This document shows, in pieces, positions 52,946 to 59,733 of a stretch of DNA of 64,000 bases. The position numbers and the translations under genes are program-made. Source of the DNA: Roseburia sp. CAG:10041_57 (GTDB lineage: Bacteria > Bacillota > Clostridia > Lachnospirales > Lachnospiraceae); assembly GCA_001916965.1 (NCBI GenBank), contig MNTL01000051.1, forward strand, positions 54,396-118,395, in the 5' to 3' direction. Every line of letters starts with the position of its first letter. Within the stretch, counting starts at the first letter, position 1. The notes under the pieces are model-generated. The model ran no database searches. It worked only from the letters and a program-made list of their open reading frames with translations, and was not told the DNA's origin.

Positions 52946-53004
52946 CAATTTGTAAATCGAAAATTTAAGCAAAATATGCTCGTTTATAAGAAAAGGAGAC
53001 TGTA

Positions 53005-53508
53005 ATGACAGCCTTAGAAATAAAGATTACCAAGAATTTTATGAATGCTCTTCTGGTATCAGAGAAGTTTGATGCGTTTCTGGTGGAGGAGGCTTCTGTG
53101 ACTACGTTCAATACGTTTGAAATAGATGGTCATATTGTGAAGGATTTCTATACCAGTGAAGAGATTGAAGCTGCCGGCGGGGCGCTTCCTGTCTTTTCCC
53201 AGTGGAAGGATATTCGTCCGATCTGTTTTCAATTAATCAAAGGGAAAAAGACTCCGGTATCTTTCAAGGTTGTACTTCATGCTTCACCAGAGCTGACTGC
53301 ACAGATTGCACAGAATCCTGAATGTGGTGTTGATGCATCCCTGATTCGCTCTTTGGGCTTAAATATCCGCTATGACAAGGGGCGGGTGACTTGTGTTACC
53401 GGTACTGCTTTTACTACCTTTATCATGGATAAGAGTGTAGATACATTGTGGGATCAATATATCCGCAGTTTTCTTGCCGAAGCCGGACTGGATTTCGAAG
53501 AGTTGTGA
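53005..53508 (+). CDS. DUF5721 family protein
   Basis: A 167-aa cytosolic protein with no signal or membrane segment. It begins MTALEIKITKNFMNALLVSEKFD and contains a YTSEEIEAAGG segment and a C-terminal beta-rich part ending DQYIRSFLAEAGLDFEEL. I recognise it as the DUF5721 type, of unknown function. AAAAGGAG lies six bases upstream. The MITE ends 59 bp before the start, so the promoter may lie in or next to the element. Confidence 0.7.
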   Translation: MTALEIKITKNFMNALLVSEKFDAFLVEEASVTTFNTFEIDGHIVKDFYTSEEIEAAGGALPVFSQWKDIRPICFQLIKGKKTPVSFKVVLHASPELTAQIAQNPECGVDASLIRSLGLNIRYDKGRVTCVTGTAFTTFIMDKSVDTLWDQYIRSFLAEAGLDFEEL

Positions 53509-53534
53509 TCGAGACACATAAAAAAGGCATATCA

Positions 53535-53894
53535 CTATGCCTTTTTTACTTTGGGTCTGAATATGAGACTGGCAAGATATCCAAATATCAGCGCTGCACT
53601 GCATCCTACTGCGCCATTGGTGAAGCCGCCTTTGAAAAGACCAATAAATCCATCCTTATCTACAGCTTCTTTGATGCCTTTCATGAGGATATTCCCATAG
53701 CCAAGGAGTGGCACATTGGCTCCTGCGCCTGCATACTCTGCAAAAGGCTCATACCAGCCAAAGAAACTGATGATTGCTCCCAGACACACCAGCAATACCA
53801 TGACCCGCCCGGGCAGCAGCTTCGTTCTGTCCAGCAATATCTGCGCCAGTGCACAGATCAGACCACCTACCCAGAATGCGTTTACATAATCCAT
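53535..53894 (-). CDS. spoVAE: Stage V sporulation protein AE
   Basis: A 119-aa integral membrane protein of the SpoVA channel that moves dipicolinic acid into the forespore. Family segments: FWVGGLICALAQILLDRTKLLPGRVMVLLVCLGAI, GAGANVPLLGYGNILMKGI and FKGGFTNGAVGCSAALIFGYLASLIF. The start at 53894 follows GAAAGGA. It is normally in an operon with spoVAC and spoVAD, which are absent here; upstream is shikimate kinase at 77 bp. Confidence 0.9.
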   Translation of the reverse strand: MDYVNAFWVGGLICALAQILLDRTKLLPGRVMVLLVCLGAIISFFGWYEPFAEYAGAGANVPLLGYGNILMKGIKEAVDKDGFIGLFKGGFTNGAVGCSAALIFGYLASLIFRPKVKKA

Positions 53895-53971
53895 ATATAT
53901 GTCCTTTCTACTGCACATCTAAGGTTCTATACAGGATTAGTATGCGGATTCTTTTTCATTTTATACATACG

Positions 53972-54469
53972 TTATCTTTTCGCTATGCGGGCGATTTCTC
54001 CGACCACTTCACGAATATTTTTGTTCTCACAGTCTATCGTAATCTGCGCATATTTCTCATAAAGCGGCGTACGCTCTTCATACAGATCAAGAAGAGTCTG
54101 TCCACTTTTCAGAACAACTCCGCGCTGTGCCAGATCTCCCAGGCGGTCACGGATGCTCTCATAGGAAAGCTTCAGATAACATACCGTTCCTATCTCTCTC
54201 AGATGCTCCATTGCTTTTGCACCATATACCACGCTTCCTCCTGTTGCAATGACTGTATTCGTGGGATTAAGGGAAGCATTGATTCTTTCTTCTACCTTGA
54301 GGAATCCATCAGAACCGCATTCCTCAATGATCTCATGAAGCTTCTTGCCTTCCTGCTCCTGAATCACCAGGTCTGAATCCATAAAAGACATACCCATATT
54401 TTTGGCAAGTACAACACCTACTGTACTCTTCCCTGCTCCGGGCATACCAATCAGAACTATATTTTTCAT
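53972..54469 (-). CDS. aroK: Shikimate kinase
   Basis: 165 aa. P-loop GMPGAGKST, the shikimate-binding MDSDLVI (DxD) and GGSVV (GGG-like), and the lid RLGDLAQRG. It phosphorylates shikimate on the way to chorismate. The start is at MKNIVLIG; four extra residues from an ATG abutting the AAAGG site are unlikely. RidA lies 58 bp upstream on the same strand. Confidence 0.93.
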   Translation of the reverse strand: MKNIVLIGMPGAGKSTVGVVLAKNMGMSFMDSDLVIQEQEGKKLHEIIEECGSDGFLKVEERINASLNPTNTVIATGGSVVYGAKAMEHLREIGTVCYLKLSYESIRDRLGDLAQRGVVLKSGQTLLDLYEERTPLYEKYAQITIDCENKNIREVVGEIARIAKR

Positions 54470-54526
54470 GTAAATAACCATGCCTTTCCAGCATTTGCCA
54501 AAACTACCCCATATGGGTTTACTGTA

Positions 54527-54904
54527 CTATTTTAAGTATGCTGTTACTTCTACTTCACAGAGAACTCCCTTAGGAAGGTCTTTTACTGCGACACAGCTTC
54601 TTGCCGGATTCTGTGTAAAATACTTTGCATATACTTCATTGAAAGCTGCAAAATCTGCAATATCAGCCAGGAAACATGTAGTCTTGACTACTTTATCATA
54701 AGAAGCACCTGCTGCTTCAAGGATTGCGCCTACATTCTTCATGGACTGTTCTGCCTGTCCTGTAATATCTGTTGCTTCTACATTACCTGTTGCAGGATTG
54801 ATAGGAATCTGACCTGATGCAAACAGGAAATCTCCTGCTACGATTGCCTGGGAATATGGTCCAATTGCTGCCGGTGCATTGTTTGTGCTGATTTTAGTTG
54901 CCAT
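54527..54904 (-). CDS. ridA: RidA family reactive intermediate deaminase
   Basis: 125 aa, matching RidA in length. Motifs: KISTNNAPAAIGPYSQAIVAGDFLFASGQIPINP at the start and NPARSCVAVKDLPKGVLCEVEVTAYLK at the end, with the catalytic Arg (ARS) and Glu. It hydrolyses reactive enamines and imines from PLP enzymes. GAAAGGAAG precedes the start. Confidence 0.95.
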   Translation of the reverse strand: MATKISTNNAPAAIGPYSQAIVAGDFLFASGQIPINPATGNVEATDITGQAEQSMKNVGAILEAAGASYDKVVKTTCFLADIADFAAFNEVYAKYFTQNPARSCVAVKDLPKGVLCEVEVTAYLK

Positions 54905-54918
54905 AATATTCTTCCTTT

Positions 54919-55152
54919 CTACTTCTCATCGAACTCCACAGTCACATAGAAACCGCGCTCATTCTCTACGACAGAGAGCACTTTACCGCTGCGCGCCATA
55001 AGCCTTTCGCGAAAAGGTACGTTTCCGGACATAGCCAGAGACGGATCTATGGTGTAATAATAGTTACTTGGCAGAACGCCTTCTGTTACAGTGACAATAT
55101 CACCTTCATGAACCAGACCAGGGCGTTCCATTTTAAATTCCATTGTACGCAT
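54919..55152 (-). CDS. Small conserved-looking protein of unknown function
   Basis: 77 aa (74 if started at the second Met). It is beta-rich, with YYYTIDPSLAMSGNVPFRERLMARSGKVLSVVENERGFYVTVEFDEK. There are no cysteines, membrane segments or known motifs. It starts after AGAAAGGC and ends 15 bp before ridA, so it is probably the first gene of a unit ending at aroK/spoVAE. Confidence 0.65.
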   Translation of the reverse strand: MRTMEFKMERPGLVHEGDIVTVTEGVLPSNYYYTIDPSLAMSGNVPFRERLMARSGKVLSVVENERGFYVTVEFDEK

Positions 55153-55282
55153 TTTTCGTCATGCCTTTCTGTGTATTCACTACACTTCGCTCTCAATCAG
55201 GGGATGATATATCCTTCTTCTTATCATCCTTCAAACTTCACAAAAAGTCAAGAGGGGTATCCTGCAGAATATTTTTTGCAAG

Positions 55283-55311
55283 AAAAAAGACTCCTGAATC
55301 ATCAAGAGTCT
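55283..55311 (-). terminator. Terminator of tRNA-Gly(GCC)
   Basis: AGACTC/GAGTCT stem extended by TTGAT/ATTCA pairs, with six T's on the minus strand directly after the tRNA. Confidence 0.75.
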
Positions 55312-55315
55312 CAAG

Positions 55316-55388
55316 AGCGATAGACGGGGCTCGAACCCGCGGTCTCGACCTTGGCAAGGTCGCGCGTTACCAACTACGCCACTATCGC
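55316..55388 (-). tRNA. tRNA-Gly (anticodon GCC)
   Basis: Acceptor GCGATAG/CTATCGC with discriminator T; anticodon loop TTGCCAA (GCC) on stem CGACC/GGTCG; T-arm GCGGGTTCGAGCCCCGT. Confidence 0.95.
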
Positions 55389-55523
55389 ATTTATTACTGT
55401 CCATCACTGTGTCGTGCGAACAAATGATAATATACTATGGTCGAGCCCGTTTGTCAACACATATTTTAAAATTTTTATTTTTTTTCAAATGTATCTATTA
55501 TTTCCAAAAATACCATAATGATA

Positions 55524-56765
55524 CTACCACAGCTTCACCGTCATACTGACCAATCCATTCTCCGCATAGATTTCAATGAGATTACCATCTGCAACAATAT
55601 CCATCTGTGCCTCTCCTGCAATCAACCTTGGTGCGCTGCATACCAAAGCAGCCTCTGTTTCCTGTGGATGTGTCCGCTTGGTTATGACACTTGTGTCATT
55701 TATAAGTAATTCTATTCCGGCTCCGTCCTTGGTCTGCCAGCTTAACTGATATGCCTGGTCATAGCAGATATGCATGCGCCAGATTCCATCCGGTTTTGGT
55801 ATATCAACGACTGGAAATGCTTCGATTCCCACAGGCTTTTGACACAGATAATACTGATTCTCTATCTGCTGCAATGTAAGCTTTCTTGCCAGCGTCATGG
55901 TTCCTCTGTAATCCTGTGCAGGTACTTTGTATACATAATCCCAGCTGTCTGCCCATCCTAAGAGTATGGCATCTTTCGCATTCTGAAACGTTACAGCTGC
56001 ATAATTATCTGTTCCGTAATCCAAAATGTGTGCCTTTTGCTCTGCCTGAAATGTCCTGCCGTCGAATTCTCCCACATAATACTGCATGACATGATCCTCT
56101 TCACCACTTTCCTTTAGCACGACCATACTAATAGACAAGATCCATTTCCTGCCCTGTGCAGTCTCAACCTGAAAGCAGTCCGGGCACTCGCAGATTCCAG
56201 CCACTCCATTATTGTCTTTTCCCGGTTCAAAAGAACCTGTCAGCTCCCATGATTTGAAATCCAATGTATGGTAGAAGAGAATTTGTTTTCCTGCTGCCAG
56301 AGCCATGGCATAACCCTGCCGCTGCGCATCCTCAAAGACCTTCGGATCACGGAAATCCTTTTCCTTGGTATTAGGGATGACCGGATTACCTTCATATTTG
56401 GTAAAGTGCTCATAATCCAGACTATATGCAATGCTCTGCTGCTGCCTTTCACTGCCCGGATCATGACTGGTATAAATCGCTATAAGCGGAGGATTCTCCC
56501 TGCTCCCAAAGCCTGATACGTTGTCAACATCCAATACACATGAGCCTGAGAAAATGTATCCCAGCTCATCCGGATAAAGCGCAATCTCCTTATGCTCCCA
56601 ATGTAACAGATCAGTTGATACTGCATGCCCCCAATGCATGGGTCCCCACACGATATCATCAGGATAATGCTGATAAAACAAATGGTACTCCCCATTTATG
56701 TAAACCATTCCGTTTGGATCATTCATCCATCCCTTTAATGGTGTAAAATGTAACTGTGCCCGCAT
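55524..56765 (-). CDS. GH32 beta-fructosidase (sucrose-6-phosphate hydrolase/levanase-like)
   Basis: A 413-aa enzyme without a signal peptide, so cytosolic. All three catalytic boxes are present: WMNDPNG (nucleophile Asp near residue 16), FRDPKVF and CECPDCF (acid/base Glu). At 413 residues it is shorter than most GH32 enzymes (about 480-500), and the C-terminal beta-sandwich (about 300-413) is reduced. It probably splits sucrose(-6-phosphate) or short fructans. AAGGAGGAAGACTT is the ribosome site, and it lies inside the end of the CarD-like gene (47-bp overlap). Confidence 0.9.
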   Translation of the reverse strand: MRAQLHFTPLKGWMNDPNGMVYINGEYHLFYQHYPDDIVWGPMHWGHAVSTDLLHWEHKEIALYPDELGYIFSGSCVLDVDNVSGFGSRENPPLIAIYTSHDPGSERQQQSIAYSLDYEHFTKYEGNPVIPNTKEKDFRDPKVFEDAQRQGYAMALAAGKQILFYHTLDFKSWELTGSFEPGKDNNGVAGICECPDCFQVETAQGRKWILSISMVVLKESGEEDHVMQYYVGEFDGRTFQAEQKAHILDYGTDNYAAVTFQNAKDAILLGWADSWDYVYKVPAQDYRGTMTLARKLTLQQIENQYYLCQKPVGIEAFPVVDIPKPDGIWRMHICYDQAYQLSWQTKDGAGIELLINDTSVITKRTHPQETEAALVCSAPRLIAGEAQMDIVADGNLIEIYAENGLVSMTVKLW

Positions 56766-57042
56766 AAGTCTTCCTCCTTAATTGCTTTTTCACCATTATA
56801 AAATAAGAAGAAAGAAATTGCAATTTATTCAGATATTCATATACCTCATCTTTGGTAATCACGTTCCGCATAAATGTATCCTTATCCACCGGCACATAGA
56901 TTTTGGCATTTCCATTGGCATTAAGTGGCTGCAAGGTATAGTATTCCTTGCCCTTATCCGAGGTAAATCCAAGCTTTCCTATTGCTTCTACTCTGCATAC
57001 ACCAACATTTCTATACACGATGCATTGTCCAATCTGATACAT
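56719..57042 (-). CDS. CarD-like regulator domain protein, apparently shortened
   Basis: 107 aa. The N-terminal 75 residues fit the CarD/CdnL/TRCF RNA-polymerase-interacting fold (MYQIGQCIVYRNVGVCRVEAIGK...EYYTLQPLN...KIYVPVDKD). The usual C-terminal helical DNA-binding domain (another 70-80 residues) is missing. Instead the frame continues through the GH32 ribosome site into that gene, giving a tail FIMVKKQLRRKTYAGTV. It could be a real short form, or the stump of a gene cut when GH32 was joined. Start at 57042. Confidence 0.7.
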   Translation of the reverse strand: MYQIGQCIVYRNVGVCRVEAIGKLGFTSDKGKEYYTLQPLNANGNAKIYVPVDKDTFMRNVITKDEVYEYLNKLQFLSSYFIMVKKQLRRKTYAGTVTFYTIKGMDE

Positions 57043-57067
57043 AGTCATTCCTCCATTAAAAGCTAAA

Positions 57068-57099
57068 AATATATGCATCCAAAGCTGAATGCATATATT
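57068..57099 (-). terminator. Terminator of the 79-aa protein gene
   Basis: AATATATGCAT/ATGCATATATT stem, 10-nt loop, then five T's on the minus strand, 13 bp after the stop codon. Confidence 0.7.
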
Positions 57100-57111
57100 C
57101 TGACAACAACA

Positions 57112-57351
57112 TCAATCAAAATAATCTCCTACAGGCTGCTGGTTATTCTGTTTTTTTATTTTGATAATGATGGAACTATCCTCCTGCACATTTTCTTCTA
57201 AAATCTTAAATTGTGTGCCGCGGCGTTTCATCTGTGCCTTATAGGCTTCATATTCCTGATGTACCAGTTGTTTACTGTACTCCGGAGGATTCGTATCTTT
57301 AGGTTGAAAACATATTGTCTGTAATAAGCATGCTGCTTTGATTCTTTTCAT
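57112..57351 (-). CDS. Small conserved Lachnospiraceae-type protein
   Basis: 79 aa starting MKRIKAACLLQTICFQPKD and ending IIIKIKKQNNQQPVGDYFD. I recognise the layout (KAACLxQTIxFQ ... YKxQMxRRxTxxKILEExxxxDxSIIxKIKKQ ... VGDY) as a frequent small protein of Lachnospiraceae with unknown function. AAAGGAG precedes the start by ten bases. It has its own terminator. Confidence 0.75.
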   Translation of the reverse strand: MKRIKAACLLQTICFQPKDTNPPEYSKQLVHQEYEAYKAQMKRRGTQFKILEENVQEDSSIIIKIKKQNNQQPVGDYFD

Positions 57352-57402
57352 GAATAAATATCTCCTTTCATCGTCTGAAAATATTTTATCATGGAAATGC
57401 AC

Positions 57403-57675
57403 AATTTTTCAAAGGCACTATTGAACAAATTCAGCAACTTATACAAAGTGCAAAATGACTATGATTTCTTTTAGATTTGGTAATATTCTACAATCCTGCG
57501 TTCTGCTAAAATGTGTATATTTTTCTTTCACCCCACATCAGAATAGCATTTAAAAGGCTCTGTTGCTATCGTATATCGTTATGTGATATGATATTTATTG
57601 CAGTACCATCAACGTCAGACGGTTGTCTGCATCGCTGGATATTTCCAAGAACTTCCATAAAAAAGAGGGTCTATA
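57403..57675. other. Intergenic stretch without recognised gene
   Basis: AT-rich and divergent between the 79-aa protein and the DJ-1-like gene; it presumably holds both promoters. No open frame, strong hairpin or shared repeat was seen. Confidence 0.55.
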
Positions 57676-58191
57676 ATGAAAACTGTTGTACTTCTATATG
57701 ATAGCAGTTGTATCTATGAAATTGTCATATTAAATTATTTTCTAAAAGTAACCGGTAAGGATGTTGTGTTCGTCTCACCAGATGGCGGGACAATAACAGC
57801 AATGGAAGGATATTCCATTCATACAGCGGGTGCATTAATCCAGATTAACCCCTCTGATGTTGAATTGCTGATTGTTCCCGGCGGTGATATTACTCCTATT
57901 GATAAGGAAGATGTCTGGAATTATTTAAGACTGGTAAATCAAAATCATGGACTCATTGCCGGCATCTGTGCCGGTGTAGATGTCTTAGAGCATGCTGGTC
58001 TCCTGGATGGAATTGACTCCACACATTCTACAGTTCTGGATGTTGTAGTCTGCGACAATATCATAACTGCCAGAGCCAATGGCTATGTAGATTTTGCGAT
58101 TGAAACTGCAAAGAAGCTGAATCTATTCGAAGATGAAGCCGACTTACAGGAGACTATCGCCTTTTGGAGAGAATTTCAAAGAGTGGAATAA
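57676..58191 (+). CDS. DJ-1/PfpI family protein (second copy)
   Basis: 171 aa, distant from the copy at 1126-1683. LLIVPGGDITPID and the nucleophile elbow IAGICAGVDVLEHAG with its Cys are clear. The N-terminal Glu of DJ-1 is replaced in a different context (SSCIYEIVIL), which is more like the AraC-associated or isonitrile-hydratase branch. The role is unknown. It ends 1 bp from the stop codon of the converging deacetylase fragment. The ribosome site GAGGG is near the start. Confidence 0.85.
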   Translation: MKTVVLLYDSSCIYEIVILNYFLKVTGKDVVFVSPDGGTITAMEGYSIHTAGALIQINPSDVELLIVPGGDITPIDKEDVWNYLRLVNQNHGLIAGICAGVDVLEHAGLLDGIDSTHSTVLDVVVCDNIITARANGYVDFAIETAKKLNLFEDEADLQETIAFWREFQRVE

Positions 58192-58780
58192 TCAGTCAAA
58201 TAATATCTCATCCACCGTGACGAAATGATAACCCTGTGCGGTGAGATCATCTATAATGCGCAATGCAGCTTTTACAGATGTATCATAGCAGTCATGCAGA
58301 AGGATAATGGCGTTCTCTTCTGCATTGGATTCTACCTTGCGCACCACGCAGTCGGCATTATTGGAGCACCAGTCGAGAGGGTCTATGTTCCACAGAACCG
58401 GGAACATATTCAATTCTGTTTCGAAGCTTTTATCCCAGCTTCCATAAGGCGGGCGTACAAAGGTTATATCCTTACCTGTAATCTGCTTCAGTGTTTCATT
58501 GGTCTTTACCAATTCTGAACGAAACTTGTCACGGTTGGCACTGGTCAGCTGAATGTGGGTATAGGTATGATTCCCTATCAAATGTCCATCCTTATCCATG
58601 CGTTTGATAATATCAGGATATTGCGCCGCATTCTCACCCGTCACGAAGAAGGTGGCAACCACGCCTCTCTTCTCCAGTCCCTCCAGAAGTCTTGGCGTAT
58701 ATACAGGATGTGGACCATCATCTGCTGATGTCAAGTAAGGACCAAATTTTTTTGAAGAAATTTTGATTTTGGGGTTGACA
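58192..58780 (-). pseudogene. Polysaccharide deacetylase (NodB domain), 5'-truncated
   Basis: The NodB homology domain is nearly complete: ADDGPHP (motif 1, usually TFDDGP), HLIGNHTYTHIQL (metal-binding HxxxH), RPPYGSWD (motif 3) and ILLHDCYDTSV (motif 5). The frame stays open upstream of the TTG at 58734 (KISSKKFGPYLTSADDGPHP) but has neither an ATG with a ribosome site nor the membrane anchor and linker such enzymes carry. It stops at an in-frame TAG near 58790. The 5' end has been cut off where the AT-rich operon begins. Translation from the internal TTG is conceivable but lacks a good ribosome site. Confidence 0.75.
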
Positions 58781-58828
58781 AACTAAATTTATTCCTTATG
58801 CTAATGTCTTTCCCTCAATAATTACCTA

Positions 58829-59731
58829 TTATTCTACAATCTTCATACATATATGATACAAAATCGTTTCTTTTCCATTTCGATTATGTATGGTGATAAT
58901 ATATCTAATATCAGCATACTCATATTCCCTTTGAATATTTTCATTTACATCGACAAGTGCGTACGGATATTTATAGTTTTTAATATGTTTAACATATTTG
59001 TCCCAAAATTCTCCAAACTCTTTTACTTTTACATATGAAACCAGAAAATTAAATGCATTTCCTAATGTATCGTATTTATATATTTTATCAATATGTTCGT
59101 CTAAATACGCTGTTACCAATCCATTCAAATTCAAAGCCTCAATAATTGATATTGGTTTTCCCTTGTCATGAATTAAAATATCTATTTCTCCAGACGCTTT
59201 ACCAGAAGCAGACTTTCCTTGCCGTGTTTGGTCTTTTATCTGATATCCGGCTGTTTCTAAAATATCCCTGATAAAGTCATTCCTCTGATCCTCAGAAACA
59301 TTAGTAAAAGTAGTATTTTTCTGTAACTTGATACAAGCATTAAACAAATCTCTAAACACCACTTCTTTATCTATATTTTCCTGTACATCACTTATTAACT
59401 TTTGATTATTTTCATACCGGTAAACACATATAACACATATTTTTTTACCCGCTAAAGTTTGAACTAAATATTCAACCTTAATTTGTGGAATAACTTGTTG
59501 TAAGGCCAATTTCACAAGATGCTCTACATCTATCCTTGTACCAATTCCATTTATGTTATAACTCTTGCCATTTTTACCGACACCAATTATAACATAGCCA
59601 TGCTTTTCTGTTCTTTTAGCCACGTTTTCAATCAAATTTGCAATTATCTGCGGTCTCAATTCGTATTCTCTACAAATCACATCATCATCGTCATTAGATA
59701 TTCTTTCCAATGCTTCATCTACATCTATCAT
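58829..59731 (-). CDS. AlbA_2/Schlafen-like domain plus PD-(D/E)XK-like nuclease domain protein
   Basis: 300 aa. Residues 15-105 (REYELRPQIIANLIENVAKRTEKHGYVIIGVGKNGKS...) resemble the AlbA_2 (Schlafen) fold seen in nucleases and regulators. Residues 145-255 (FIRDILETAGYQIKDQT...SGEIDILIHDKG...ISIIEALNLNG...HIDKIYKYDTLGNAFNFLVSYVK) follow the PD-(D/E)XK layout with Asp in GEID and Glu in IIEALNL; the usual Lys of ExK is absent and may be supplied from the following helix. It begins 2 bp after the ATPase gene stop, with AAGG in the ATPase's last codons, so the two are coupled. It is the likely nuclease or effector of the operon. Both domain calls are by pattern only. Confidence 0.55.
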   Translation of the reverse strand: MIDVDEALERISNDDDDVICREYELRPQIIANLIENVAKRTEKHGYVIIGVGKNGKSYNINGIGTRIDVEHLVKLALQQVIPQIKVEYLVQTLAGKKICVICVYRYENNQKLISDVQENIDKEVVFRDLFNACIKLQKNTTFTNVSEDQRNDFIRDILETAGYQIKDQTRQGKSASGKASGEIDILIHDKGKPISIIEALNLNGLVTAYLDEHIDKIYKYDTLGNAFNFLVSYVKVKEFGEFWDKYVKHIKNYKYPYALVDVNENIQREYEYADIRYIITIHNRNGKETILYHICMKIVE

Positions 59732-59733
59732 CT

